A DNA stretch of 64,000 nucleotides from Sindora glabra (GCA_020226215.1 CM035235.1:70519283-70583282); one strand, 5' to 3'; shown: positions 1 to 13,127, numbered from the stretch's first letter. Notes: generated by a model not told the origin, from the sequence alone. Numbers and translations: made by a program.

Positions 1-330
1 TAGCTATCCTAAAAGAAAAATATTTTATGTAAAATAGTCTTATTATATCTATAATCTATCACTAGTATGAAATAAATAGCTTTAGGTATCTTTATATGTA
101 AAAATTACATAATTAAGGGCTTAAAATTTATTTAATATATCTATATTTACAATTAGAGAGAATGATAGCACACCAAACTTAGAAAAAATACAAAGAATGT
201 CCATGAATTTTCTTAGGCTAAAATTCTATAATAAAATATATTTTTATATAATATAAACTTTACAAAATTCAAAATAAATATTTGTTAGCCTAAAACAATT
301 TTGGAAAAATTACGAATAGGTAGGAAATTA
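1..330. other. AT-rich intergenic DNA, nothing recognised
   Basis: Low-complexity AT-rich sequence without a credible open frame or repeat relationship that I could see elsewhere in the window. Confidence 0.5.
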
Positions 331-650
331 AATTTCACACAAATAGGCCAAAATGTGGGCCCTAAAGACCTGGCGCGTTTCCTACACGCATCTGGATCGC
401 GCGTGAGTTTTTCCTGCAATATGAAAGATTCAGGTGTCTCTAACGCATGACCTTGCACGCTATCACGCGCGTGGTCCACGCTCATCCAGGGAACAACAGT
501 TGACTGGGTCGTGACACATGCAAAAATTGGTGCGTGACATACATGTTTGCCGTCAGCAGAAGTTGACTGGCCAGAATTAGGTGCGTGATATTAATGCGCT
601 CTCTTAGAACATGAATCCTATGCGTGTAAGCAAAAATTGTTCTCCTTCCA
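331..650. other. CpG-rich patch with repeated GCGTG/CACGC words
   Basis: This stretch is much richer in G, C and CpG than its surroundings. It repeats words such as GCGCGTG, CACGCGCGTGG and GGTGCGTGA, and carries two TTGACTGG stretches near 498 and 562 (TTGAC is the W-box core). The two TTGACTGG stretches are each followed about 25 bases later by GGTGCGTGA, so part of the patch looks like a diverged direct repeat. The minus-strand open frames here have no domain or codon signal. It may be a piece of a transposable element or an old promoter; I cannot tell which. Confidence 0.35.
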
Positions 651-1074
651 GCTTCATTTTGTCCATTCATTCATGGCTAAATTTTTAGCCTTTAATGACC
701 TTTAATGCTTCAAAAAAAACTAATTTTTAATCCCTCTTAATGCTAGAAAAAAAAATTTAACCTATTTTAACACTGATTCATGCATTACCAAAAGGAAAAG
801 CTTTAAAGAAAATGCGATCTATGGTAAAAAAAAAATTCAAATTTTAATCCACAATATTCACGAGATTTAATACAATCAAACCACAAAATAATATTCTCAA
901 TATATATAATATCAGGATTCAAGATTTTATTAAAGAAAAATAGATCCAATTGTTTCAAAATAAAAAAAACTTCAACTCTGAAATTTTCATGTACAAAATT
1001 TTTTTTTGAGAAATTTTATGAATCTATCAAGGTAATCAGAATCACTTATAATCATAAATTCATATATAAATATC

Positions 1075-1600
1075 GCTCTGATACTAATTGTTAGAAGTAT
1101 GAATTAAAAATCCTAAAAATATATAATTAATCATAACCAAATTATGAGCATATTTGGAATATAATTTGATGAGGTCATTACTGATCTGAATGATGATGAT
1201 GAGTAGAATTGTAACTTATTTCGCCCCCTTTAAGTTATCCAGATAGAGAAAAAAAGGAAGAGAAAAATTTTGAAATGGGAATCCTTATTTTTTAGTATGA
1301 AAATAATAATTCTGATCTCTTTATTTAAGGTCAAACTTATGATAGAAAACTACTGATCACCTAAAGGGATGTAGGTTGAGACCTCTATCTATATGAGCTA
1401 ATGCATAATGTAACCTATCATGAATTATACACATTAAACTAAGATCTAATTTGTTCTTTGGTTAATGTTAAAATAAAAAATTAATTACTTAAATAAATAT
1501 TTTAATAATTAATTATGTTAATTCATATAATATTTTTAATAAAATTAATTATTTTATTTTTAAATACAACTATGGAGACCAGATGAGGATTAGATCTGTA
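1075..1600 (-). mobile_element. Possible Copia-type LTR remnant with primer-binding-site-like sequence
   Basis: At 1075-1086 the plus strand reads GCTCTGATACTA. On the minus strand this is TAGTATCAGAGC, one mismatch from the initiator-Met tRNA primer binding site TGGTATCAGAGC of many plant Copia elements. Two bases further on, at 1089, a TGTTAGAAG end begins, as expected for an LTR starting with TG. The following 400-500 bases are AT-rich with no coding content. No internal gag-pol and no second LTR are visible, so it would be a decayed fragment on the minus strand. The far boundary is not defined. Confidence 0.3.
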
Positions 1601-2985
1601 TTTTGGCTTTAGGTGAATAGCCGTAGGTATATGTCCTTTCATCTTCTAGTATTGTTGTTGGTGAAACGAAAAAAAAAAAAAACAACGAAAATCGATTTTT
1701 TAAGATGTCAGAAATGTGAAAGTCTTCTCTGTCAACGAAGGTCGAGCATGGAGATTTTCCTCCAACTTTTCTTAAAAGTGGTCCGATTAATTCAGTAGCT
1801 CATTAGGGATGAGAATGAGAAGTCGTGAAAAAGGAAATTAAAACTCTGTTTTACTTCCTGTAAAATTTAATTTTTATCAAGTTTATTTTTAATAAAAAAT
1901 TTATATCAATTAAATTTTTGTAAGATTAAAAATTATTAAATTTTAATTTTTTTATAGATTTTTGTATAATTTTAATTAAAAAATCTGTATGAAAAGATTT
2001 AATTTAATTATTATTAATTTTATAAAGATTGAATTAATATAAAATTTTTATCAGAAATAAAATTGATTGGAATTAAATTTTAAAAAAATTAAAATAGGAT
2101 TTTAGTGAAAAAATATAAATCTAAAAGGTGCCTAGATTTAGACCCGGCTGTTCTGACACTTTTTCAACCGTTGACATCCTGCTGCTAAGAGTAGATGGTT
2201 GAGATTTTCCGAAAATCATACCGTACAAGTTTGGAGAAATGGAGAGGATCTCCTTCTGAAAAGGGGATTAACCCTCAAGGGAAATAGAACATGAAGAAGA
2301 AAAAATTTTAAAATTTAAATTGAAAAAATTAAATGAGAAATTTTTTTAAATTGATTATAAAATTTTAATTATATATTTTGTTTTTATATTTTATTTATTT
2401 CATCATTTCCTTTTATTTAAATAAGAGAAGAGATAAAAATTTAAAATTTTCTTTTTTCCTATTTTTTCTCCTCATTCAAACAGAACCGAACCTAGGGCTC
2501 TTTCTGTTTTTCCCATTATATATATATATATATAGAGTGTAAGAATAGATTTATAAATTACTAAAATGATATAAAATAATTAATAAATTTAATGTTAAAT
2601 ATAATAATTTTGATTGAAATCAATTTTCTCTTCTTTAAGAGAAAATTATTTTTTTTACTATCATGATTATAGTAATCATTTTTTTGAATTACAAAATATA
2701 AAGATACGTAATATTCCTTCATTTATATATGAAAAATAAAATTTTCTTACAAAAATTATTTTTCAAAAAATAAAGGATGCCCAAAAGAAAGAGTTTTAAG
2801 TCTCAAAAACTTTTAAGAATTAGAACATAATTATAAATATTATTGCTGGTGTAGAAGTGTACTAATAAATAATTAGATTTAATTATTAATATATTATTAT
2901 ATTTTAAAAAATAAATTTAATATATAATTAAATTTAGTAATATATTGTTACATTAATAAACACAATAATGTACCATTCTTTCTGG
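1601..2985. other. AT-rich intergenic DNA
   Basis: No gene seen. A less AT-rich stretch at about 2126-2290 has no open frame of note. A short TA run lies at 2516-2534. Confidence 0.5.
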
Positions 2986-2989
2986 CCAA

Positions 2990-5100
2990 GAATAATGGGG
3001 GAAAAGAAATGTCTTGCAAGAATGCTGAAGTGGCTTTTGATTCAGCAATATTAAAGTAAAAAGTTTGCACTCATCATTTGCTTTCGTAGCCTATATGGCT
3101 TTCCATGAAATTCATTCTATTGTAACATTTTATTAAATTAAAGATTAGTTTTCATGTAATTTTCTTAAAATTGATTTCATACATATTCACTCGGAGAATA
3201 GATTTCTTCAATACGATACTTGCTACATCATTCACTCCTAATTTTGGATGTATTACTTCTATTATTTATGGATACAACAGTCGGACCAACACCAAAAAAA
3301 TCATGTTCAAAACCACATTATTTTTCAAAAAAAAAATACAAGCAAAATGACTATGATGCTTATATATATATTCCAAATAATAGGGATAAATTCAGGGGAG
3401 GAAGCAAAAAAAATTTTTTTTCAGGCCAAATTTACACACACGCACACATATGAGTATTATGAAAAAAGTTTTGTACTTAATTTTTTTTTATTTTTTTACT
3501 TAAAAATAATGTAATTTATAATAGTATTTTATCAAAATAGATCATGAAAATAATTTGTTCACTATTAAAACTTCATAAAAATATGAAATTAAATATGTCC
3601 ATTGAAAAATACACAATATTTGAAGGGATAACATTAAATTTTTTAGAAAATAATATTTAATTTTTAAAAATTAATTAAAATTTTATAAAATTTATGATAG
3701 AATATGTGAAATTAGACGGAAGTTTGAAGGTTATGGCCCCCTCACCCAACACTAATCTCACCCTGAGTAAATTTATGTAGTAACTTAAGATTCGTTTGCT
3801 TTTTAAAAAACATTTTTTTAGATAATATATTGATAAAAAAAGTGATATATATTTTTTTATATTTTAAAAAGAAAAAAGTTATATTTTATCTAATTTTTAT
3901 TTAATGTGAAATATATAAATATTTTTATTATTTTAATAATTTATAATTATATTTTCATATAAAATATTTTTTTTACCAAAATAGATGGAACGTTAGCTTC
4001 TTTAAAATTTCATTCGGGCGTAGAGGATGGTGCACGTATCCAATAAAATAGAAAGAAAAATCCGTTTCCATCCTATCGTGTTCGTAAAGTAACGCAAGGA
4101 CTTTGAAAGTCTCAAAGCTTTTAAAATCAACGTTATTGCAGCATTATTGGGAAAAGAAGTCTTACAATAATGCTGGAGCCCCATTTGATTCAGCAACTAA
4201 AGTAAAAGTCTGCACTCACACTTGCTTTTTGTAGCCTATGGCTTTCCATGAAACTCATTCTCTGGTAACCTTTTACTAAAGTGAGAAAAAGTAGTCTTCA
4301 TATCATACTATAACAAATCTTCCGCAAAGATATATTTCACAATGATTCAGCAAGAGTTTATTCTTAGCATAATTAAAAATAAAATTTTGAATAAAATTTT
4401 TAAGTAATATTTAATTTTAAATAAATTTTATTTATTTCACTTCATTTATAATTTCTATTTTAACTATATTTGTATCATTATTAAATTCATCAAATTTAAC
4501 AAAAAAATTCTTTAATATTTTACTCCCTTTTTAAAATTATATTTATCATAATACCAGTCAAATGTTATAATAATGCTGCATTACGGGATACATATTTCTG
4601 TATCCGATAAAGAAAAATCAATTTCCATCCCATTGTCCTCGTAAAGTAATGCAGAGACTTTGAAGTCAAAGTCTAAAAGGAAAAAAGGCTTTTAAATGCA
4701 ACATTATTACAGCATTTAGGAAAAGATGTGTCTTTCAGAGACGTTAAAGCATCTTTTGATTCAGTGATTAAGGTAAAAGCTTGCCCGCCTTCACATTTGC
4801 CTTTTGTAGCCTATGGCTTTCTATGATATTCATTCTACGGTAACCTTTTATGAAAGTGAGAAAAAATATTTACATATCATATTGTGACAATTTTTTGAGA
4901 GAGATTCATTTCACATTGAATCAACAAAATTTTAGATTTAGTCCGCACTCCTTTAAAATAAATGATCCATATTAAAAAGTAATGTACAATGATATATTTT
5001 TAATGAAAAATTAAGAAAATAAATAATTATATGTAAAAATTATAACAAATCTTCTGGAAGGATTCATTTCATATTGAATCAGCAAGCTTTCAGAATTACA
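2990..5100 (+). repeat. Three to four diverged copies of a ~300-bp repeat
   Basis: The same ordered set of words recurs at about 2990-3200, 4030-4350 and 4575-4935, with a partial copy at 5036-5100. Shared landmarks are a GGGAAAAG-like start, TTTTGATTCAGCA, TTTGTAGCCTATGGCTTTC and GGTAACCTTTTA, then TTTCACA-TTGAATCA. The period is not constant because AT-rich DNA has been gained between copies. A short related stretch containing CTTTCGATTCAGGC lies at about 16550-16625, just past the receptor-like gene. Homologous flanks on both sides of that gene suggest an old local duplication cluster. No function is assigned. Confidence 0.65.
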
Positions 5101-5344
5101 GGCATCTCACTTTTCAACTGTAAGAATAACCGCCGTGTTCCTTTTTATTATAAGTTATAATTATAATATTGTGAATTATAATTGTAGCTTTTGAATCAAT
5201 ATGGAATCTACGCTAAATGTCACCTTCAAACTTTGCTCCTTTTCCTTTAATTTGTCCACACTACACATAACCATAATGTGTATCCACATTTGAAGTCTTC
5301 TTTTTGACAAAATGGTAACCCATGAATATCCATTGGAATTATTC

Positions 5345-5660
5345 ATCGTAACCATTAGTAAAAGTTTCAAAAAATGTATAAGGCTTGGTGGAAAATGGCA
5401 AGGCATAGAAGATATAGTGCGTCGTGGGGAAATTACTAATTTAATATATTATTAATATGTCATTGTGTAGTATGTGAAATTTAATTTTAAGAAAAAGTAA
5501 ATTTGATATACAATTAAATATAAATGATATATCAATAATATATTATAATCTCTCCCTATTAATCATAACCATTGGTAAAAGTTTAAGAAAATGTGGAAGA
5601 TTTGGAAGAAAATTGGAAGGAATAGGACACATTGTGTCGTGAGGAAATTAGTTGAATATG
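5345..5660 (+). repeat. Two-copy direct repeat, period ~218 bp
   Basis: Sequence at 5345-5440 recurs diverged at 5563-5660. Shared words are AACCATT-GTAAAAGTTT, a GGAA-rich segment and GTCGTG-GGAAATTA. The copies are separated by AT-rich DNA. The minus-strand open frame over the first copy is not conserved in the second, so it is not treated as a gene. Confidence 0.55.
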
Positions 5661-6516
5661 CAAAGGTGACGAAAATTTTTCACTCAAAGCCCTAGCCTCC
5701 CGACTCTAATTAGGTCTCCTCAAATTGATGGAAAAGATATAACGTATTTCTTTTTTCTTTTTATTTATTATTTTAAATTATTCTACAGTCATTAAGAAAA
5801 TTGCTTCATTATTATTTTATTATATTTAATTTTATTGTATTTTTTAAAATTATTTTTCTACTCCATTTTTCTAATAATAGAGTTTAAAACGATTAAGAAT
5901 TGAAAAAATATGATGAATTAATTTTATCAGAAATATTTTATCATAAATATGTAGAGTACTAATTAAGAACTTAAAGTTAAGGAAGGTAAAATAAAATAAT
6001 TAACACTCCATTAAATTTCTAATGTCATGTATAAAAAAGAATAATTTTTTTAAAACAACAGAAAAAGAGAAGGGAGGGAGGATGTATACTAATTGAGCGG
6101 AGAAAAGCCTCGGATTATGATTTATGGAGTGCATTAAGGGGTGAATTCAGTATTTGCCTTTCTATTCAAGTCATCATATTATAACATATAAAATTACTTT
6201 TTCATAGAGATAAAAAATCTTCAGGAAAAGATTCCTTCCATGTTCGATCAATTTTTGCTCCATTCTAGACAGATACATGGTAATTAGAGATGAAATTCTA
6301 GACACAGAGAAAGACATAAAATTTTTGAGAAATAGGAATAGAATTCTAAATGAGGAGAAAGATATAAAATTTTTATAAAATATCAAGTGTTATGCGAGTT
6401 AAAAAGTTGTTGATCATATTGAATAAATATTACTTTGTGTGCGCGTGTCTAGCAATATGTAGGTGCTGGGTGTTCCAAACCAAGCACGCGTTAAAAAAGA
6501 GAAGCGTGTGGGGAGG
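5661..6516 (+). other. Upstream region of the receptor-like gene
   Basis: AT-rich DNA with no clear gene. A short AGAATTCTA-type word with a following GAGAAAGA(T/C)ATAAAATTTTT is repeated at about 6290-6325 and 6340-6373. The proximal promoter of the decayed receptor-like gene should lie here, but I could not assign a confident TATA box. Confidence 0.35.
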
Positions 6517-6724
6517 ATGAAGAAATCATGGGTGGGATGGTTGCTGTGGGCTTTGATTGTTTTGGTTCTGATTAATGGCAGTCATGCTGCTGTGTGCTTG
6601 CAACAAGAGAGGATGGCCTTGCTTTCGCTCAAGGCATCTTTTCTAACTTGGGAAAGTAATAGGGAGAGCAACTGTTGTAATTGGAAGGAAGTCACGTGTG
6701 ATCCCACTACAAATCACGTGACTA

Positions 6725-6749
6725 CTCTCTCTCTCTCTCTCTCTCTCTC
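6725..6749 (+). repeat. CT microsatellite inside RLP coding exon
   Basis: About 12 CT units lie within exon 1. Upstream coding is in frame 1 and the downstream LRR codons (SLKNLESLDLSYN) are in frame 3. Removing one CT unit would bring them into register. Confidence 0.8.
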
Positions 6750-6973
6750 CAGTCTAGCCTGTCTAGGTTCATTTTTCTTGGTCCTAATCTTAACCTGACT
6801 CTGTTTTGTTCTCTCAAAAATTTAGAGAGTCTGGACTTATCTTACAATTTAATTACTTATGTTGAAGGTAATGAGATACTGTTTTCCCTTTTTCATTTTT
6901 TCAAACTAGTAATTGGATGATATCATGTATGTTATTTCGATTTTATCGGATTCCCCGAAGGGGCAGTCCACAA

Positions 6974-6974
6974 A

Positions 6975-7026
<52 letters not shown>
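6974..7026 (+). repeat. ATT trinucleotide microsatellite
   Basis: About 17 tandem ATT/TTA units in the first intron of the RLP gene, immediately before the exon 2 acceptor at 7037-7038. Confidence 0.9.
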
Positions 7027-7964
7027 GCATGTATGTAGGAATGGAATGCTTAAATAAGCTCCGTACATTGGACTTAAGCCACAACGGGCTCAATCTGAGT
7101 GTCCTCAAGGCACTTCCTCATTCCTTTGAATATCTGAATATTTCGTATAATGGTATGGAAGGAAAGGATCCCTTGGAGCTGAAGGTAATAAACGCTTGAA
7201 ACTTTGGATCAAATTTCAATCATTTTAAAATTCTAATCATTCGGTATTCCTTTTTCCTTTTTTTGCAGAATTATCAAATTTTAAAAATTTGAAGACTTTG
7301 GATCTCAGCAATAACCAATTTAATGGCTTCCTCACATCCCCAGGTTCAAATAAAAATTCTTCTTATCATTTGTCTTTTATATTTATATTACTACGATGAA
7401 CATTGTAAAAGTTTTGCTCTTTGACTATATGCTCCAACCCGCATGAAAATTGTTTATGTATCTATTATCAAAAGATGCAACTAAATATAACCTAGATTAT
7501 ATATAATTAATTATTTAACAATTTATTATCAATAATAAATTGTTTTTATTATAAATTATTCTATCATTTATAATTTATAATCAATAATAAAACTGGGTAA
7601 CTAGTTAGCTAATGCTTTAATTAAACATGATTATGACTCCTCTCGTTGTCTCGAAAAATATCTTTCATAAGAAAATATTATTTGAATATATGAAAAAAGA
7701 AATTATATATTAGTTGTATTAGTAGTTAAAAAAAGATATCTAAAGATACAATAGTAGAGAAGAGTAAATTTTTATCTGAAATTAAGAAAATTATTTTTTT
7801 AATTTTTTATATTTAATATTAAATAAATAAAATATTTTCTTTCTCCATTCTAACATTTGATGACCATATTTTACAAAAAATATTTTTCATGTTACATGTC
7901 CTTTGGATTTCCATTATATTTTTGTTCCTTCACTAAAACATATTGAATTTATTACGGGTAATAA

Positions 7965-8395
7965 TTTTTAACATGAATATGAGACATTTTACATGAATTC
8001 GAGTTCATCGTATACGAGTTCAAGTTCTGAACGAGTCAACCTATACATCACAAATAATAAATAAGTTACGTTAAAATCAATACATCAATCTGTAAAAAAA
8101 ATTTATATTAATATTTTAAAATATTATTTGAGAAATAATCAATAACTAATTTATAAATGATTATATATAATAAAATGATAAATTTTATCTTATAATAAAA
8201 AATTTAATTAATTATTATAGATATTTTAAAAATAAATAATAAGTAATTAAATTTGATAAATAAATTTATAATATAAATTTTGTTAATTAAAATTCTTAAA
8301 CTAGTTAGATTTATTGACATATCCTAACACATTTAATATGCAAATCGAGTTGAATTTATTCAAGTTTTTGCTACCATTTGACATGTTACAAACTT
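7965..8395 (+). repeat. Dispersed repeat, copy 1 of 3
   Basis: Landmarks in order: an ACATGAATTCGAGTT-like opening, TTTATATTAATATTTTAAAA, AAAATGATAA, AATAAATAATAAGTAATTAA, TTTATAATATAAATTTTGTTAATT, a TTAGATTTATTGACATATC-like stretch and ACACATTTAATA. The same order is found in intron 3 of both dioxygenase genes (36235-36662 and 48710-49140). It has no coding potential; the class is unknown, probably a non-autonomous transposable element. Confidence 0.6.
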
Positions 8396-8999
8396 AATTA
8401 ATACATCAATACAAGTTGTTATTCCTAAAATTTATGCAAGAGGAATTGAGGCATACTAATTCCTTTCAACTATGCCTGAATGATATTAAAAAAAAAAGGG
8501 ACAATAATTCTAGCGTTGCAATGGACTTCAGTATTTCCCCAAAATAGGGTTAAACAACCTCTAATAATTTCAGATCCACAATAACCTATAGGTCTTTATT
8601 AAAAAAAATGTACTTTTGTACATTTTTTAATATGATAATTTTATTTTGTAAAAATTCAATATTCTGAGAAAAATTTATGGTGCAACACTTGTAAAAATAC
8701 TCGCTCCTTCGAAAAAGTTCAAGAAAAAGTCTATAGATCCTGACAATATGCCTCCGACACAATTCCCTTATCTATTCCAGTCGGTAAAAACACAGTATTC
8801 TGATTTGTTGGGTCTGCGGTTCGCATAGACTGAATTGACCAGCCTGTGAACAGTCTGCAGATATTTTGTCATGCTTAATTATTTTTCCTTTCACGTGAAG
8901 TTCAATTTCTTTTATTTATAAAATATTTTACATCAATTGTATTTTTATATATAAAACATTAATAGTCAATTTCATTCTTTTATTACGATTTGTATGAAA

Positions 9000-9720
9000 G
9001 TTAATTTGTTCAAAGGTTATAAATAAATCAAATTACTTGGGAGTGGCTGAATCTCAACTCATGAAATATTCAATTTATATTCAAGTTAAATAAATTTGAG
9101 CCTAATCGAACCAAGCTGGAGCATCAAAATGTAAAATTTGTGATGTTCACAAATTTTAATAAGTTTTTATATAAATTTTTATTTGTTATGTTATTTATAA
9201 TTTTATTAAATTATTAATTCATTTAATTGCTTAATATTTTGATATTATAAAAAATTCTTGTTATTTTTTTTACAAAAAAAATAAAAGAATTGTACCTCTG
9301 ATATTTAACCCAAATAATTTATATTTGAATTGCTTAAAAAATTAATGATAAATTTTATACTTATATTATTATTTGTGTAGTTATTATGTAGTATTCAAAT
9401 GTTATGATTTAAGTATTTTTCATTATATTTATTAAATTAGAATGAAACTTATATTTGTAGTATTATTTATTTATAACAAGAAACTATTTTATATCTTTCT
9501 TTATTATTTACTAAAAATGGAATATGTCAGAATTCATTTTAATTTGTTTAAGTTTGATTAAACTTTAAACTTAGGTTTGATTAAATACATATATCAGGCA
9601 AGTTTGAGCTTGTATTATGAGAGCTCCAACTCAAATTCAAATGTTCTTAATTTTGTTAAGCTCGAGGTTGAACAAATAAAAGCTCAATTTAACTTAATTC
9701 ACTTATAAGTCTACCCTACA
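9000..9720. repeat. Probable decayed interspersed element
   Basis: The ends carry words such as AATTTGAGCCTAATCGAACCAAGC (near 9095) and AGCTCGAGGTTGAACAAATAAAAGCTCAA (near 9660), read here only as landmarks. Between them the DNA is AT-rich. The GAGCC/AGCTCGAG vocabulary is typical of non-coding interspersed repeats in eudicots, but I have only one copy here, so the boundaries are guesses. Confidence 0.3.
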
Positions 9721-10384
9721 AATAAAATTACACAAATTAATATTTCATAAGGATAGAATTAATATGAAATATTTCATAGAATCAAAATTAAAAAATAGAT
9801 TTCACATGATGGAAAAAGGAATTTATTCTTCTTAATTTATCTTTTTGAATTTTCTTACTTCAACCCAAATCCAAAGCACTAAATCCAAATTCAAACATCT
9901 AAAAACCCAAATTCCAATTAGCTCAAATAGGAGAGGCTTTGATATACCATTAGATTTGACAACATATTAAATTTATATTTTTTTAAAGTTAAATTTTATG
10001 CATCATATGATAAATATTAACAATCAAATATAATAGTTGTAGTAAAATTTTCTTTAAGGCAAATAACAAAACAAAAATTGACAAAAAAATCTAGAAATAC
10101 AAATTAAACTAACAAAAACGAGTGCCACCTTAAAAAACAATAAATAAGTAATAACAAACAAATATAAAGCACAAAAACAATCGGTTCCCCCGCCCCAATT
10201 TGGAAACTAAGCTTAAATGATTTTAAATGTTTATATTTTTATTTAAAACTCTTCCCCTTATTATTTTTTTTAACTTTTCCTACCAAAACGAAAAAAATTC
10301 TCTAGTAAAACAACCTCAAAAAAATTCATATCAAATATAGTTTAATTCATTTTCCACTTAAAAAAGGTAAAATAATTAGAGCAA

Positions 10385-11240
10385 TTAATGCTATATCTTC
10401 CATTTTATTACACTAATTCTTTTAAATTTAATATATTACAATTATTTAACTTTCTATCCTCTTCTAAATAAATGAAAAAAATTTCCAATCTACTAATAAG
10501 ATATATTTAATATTTATATTAATTTTTTTAAAAATGTGTGAATAAAAAATAAAATTAGAATGTTGTATTTTATTAAACTAATTTATTTTTTTATAAATTT
10601 AATTTATTATAATTATTTTATTTTTTTATTTTCTTTTAAATAAATAAAAAATTTTGCAATCTACTAATAAGCTATATTTAGTATTTAAAAAATATGTATA
10701 GAAAGTAAAATGAGAAAATATTATTTTATTACAATAATTTACTTTCTTCCTAAATTTAATATATTACAATTATTTAATTTTTCATTCTCTTTTATATAAA
10801 TGAAAAAATTTTGCAATAAATTATATTTATCTTAAAAATCTTTAAAAAAGGATATGCATAAAAAATGAAATGAGAAGAAAATTAATAATATATCACTTTA
10901 TTTTTTCTTGAACAATAACTTGATATATCATTTTATATTTGTACAACTTATTTTTCCTTTTTTAGAAATTTTATATTTAGAATTTTAAAAATTTTATAAG
11001 AAGATATGGATGGAAGAAAAATAAGTTTTTTAAAGGTATCTAGAAATTTTAAAAATCCTAAAAGGCCATCATCATCATCATCATGACTTTCAATGTAATG
11101 TGTATCAATTTTATATTTTATTGTGCTAATTTATTTTTTAAAATTTAAGATGTTATAATTATTCTATTTTCTATTCCTTTTTAAATAAATGATCGAATTT
11201 CACAATCTACTAATAAATGATATTTAATATTTATCATAAA
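10385..11240 (+). repeat. AT-rich tandem repeat, ~4 copies of ~165-180 bp
   Basis: A unit containing TTTTATTACAATAATTTA-like, AATTTAATATATTACAATTATTTA and AAATGAAAAAATTTTGCAAT-CTACTAATAAG words recurs starting near 10400, 10565 and 10730, with a fourth diverged copy from about 11100 to 11240 after an unrelated stretch. It lies within RLP intron 3. Confidence 0.6.
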
Positions 11241-11259
11241 ATTTTTGTAATTATTTATT

Positions 11260-11760
11260 TGTTATTCAAATATATTTTATATTCTTAACAAATAATTTGA
11301 ATATGTTCATTTGTAAATCATTATAATACTCATACATATTTATCCAATATTATTATAATTATAATGTTCATATGAGTATATATTTTATATTTATTATCAC
11401 TTTATTTACTACAATTAATTTAATTTATTGTAAATATATGTTTAAATTTTATACTATAAATATATTTTAATATATTTTATTTATAATACTATCCTTTCAT
11501 ACTATTAGTTAAATTCAATAATTATTACAATAAATTTCTTAGTATATTTTAAATTATATTAAATTTTAAATCATTAATTTCATTATTTGTCAATATTTCA
11601 AACATACTAAATTTAAAATTATTTTTAATTAGAATATTTATGTAATGCAAAATAAATTTTTAATTTAAATATATTTTATATTCTTAATAAATTATTTATA
11701 TATGTTCATATTGTAAATTATTATACTACTCATGTATAATAAGTCACAATGTATTTATTC
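11260..11760 (+). repeat. Second AT-rich direct repeat, two copies
   Basis: The order AATATATTTTATATTCTTAA, AATATGTTCAT-TTGTAAAT, ATTATA-TACTCAT is seen at about 11267-11345 and again at about 11672-11740. It adjoins the preceding tandem array. Confidence 0.45.
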
Positions 11761-13065
11761 ATAAAAAATGATTATTATACTTTTAAATTAATTTTGAAAT
11801 ATATAGGTCTAATGGAATTAAGCATTTAATCTCTTATATTTTAATTTTTATTTAATTATTGATTCCAATATCTTACATTAAATTTTTCATAAAATAGGAG
11901 ATTTTTATATAAAATAGAATATTTTTGTAAAAAATTTAAAGAATGACAGTAATTTGTATATTTAAATATGTGTATATTTTTATATTTCTAATTGTAATTT
12001 TTTAAATGTATAAATTATATTTATTTTACGCGTATACGGAAGTTGAGCTACAAAGACGCTAAAACCACACGCATACGAAGTACTAAAACATATCTTTTTT
12101 TTTTTTGGAAAAATAGGAAATTTTGAGAAGAGAAATGAAAACAAACTTAAAGTTTTAAATAGTTTTACCAAGATTAGAAATTTAAAAAAAAAAAAGTCAG
12201 TGGATCTGCCTATTGGATTTGCTGAGTGGAGGTTGCAGAAGTAAAATTTACACTTCTTTTGTTTGTGAGTGTCACGGACTCGTCCAATCCATTTGGACTG
12301 GATCGTAGACCTATTTGTGGATAGGTTGGACAAATCTGATCAACCCTAAACAAATAGCAGTAACTAAGAGCTTCTACAATTGAAATGAGGTGAAGTGCTG
12401 TAATCAGAAAACAGAAAAGATCAAAGAAATTATAAATCAATAAATAAATAAAAGATATGGAAAATTTTATAATCTTAATGTAGCATTTAAATTTTTGTAT
12501 CACTTTCTATTATATTTTAACAAATTAATAATTTTGTTGTCATAATTGAGTTGTTTCTAAAATTAAGAAAGTAGTTTTATAATTCACTAAAAAATAATAA
12601 TATGAAATCTCAGTATTGCAGTAAGATTAAAATTTTTTTGAAGAGATATTTTCTAACTATTCTTAAGAATTGTTAGTGAGATTTTAACTAATTAGAATGA
12701 AGCTTGATTAGTAGAATTATAATCGACAGTGACAGATAACTCATGATACTTTCTCTCAAATGGTAAATCACATATGATTGCTATAATTCTAACAAAGCAC
12801 AGTATCACTAATTATACTAATCACAATTTTCAATATTACCTTAATTTAAACTGAGTTAAAACTCTTGTCTAGAGGTAATTTTTTTAATTTTTTTAGGTAA
12901 TATTACGAGCAGTTCCATTTTTTAATAACTTAAATATTTTTATCATTAAATTATCTTTTTTAATATTAAATAAGTAAATTAAAATTAAAAATATAAATAT
13001 TAATATATTAAAAAATTAATAATAAAGATATTTAATTTCTTAAAAGATAAAATTGCTTATCACAG

Positions 13066-13127
<62 letters not shown>
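13066..13127 (+). repeat. Compound (TA)n(GA)n microsatellite
   Basis: A TA tract at 13066-13090 runs directly into an AG tract at 13091-13127, in RLP intron 3. Confidence 0.95.

Noticed and set aside
11980..12503. Two overlapping minus-strand frames in RLP intron 3
   Set aside because: Low-complexity ends, no domain, and location within repeat-rich intron DNA.
12575..12850. Possible fold-back with GATTAGTA...TACTAATC words
   Set aside because: The pairing is short and interrupted; it could be chance in AT-rich DNA.
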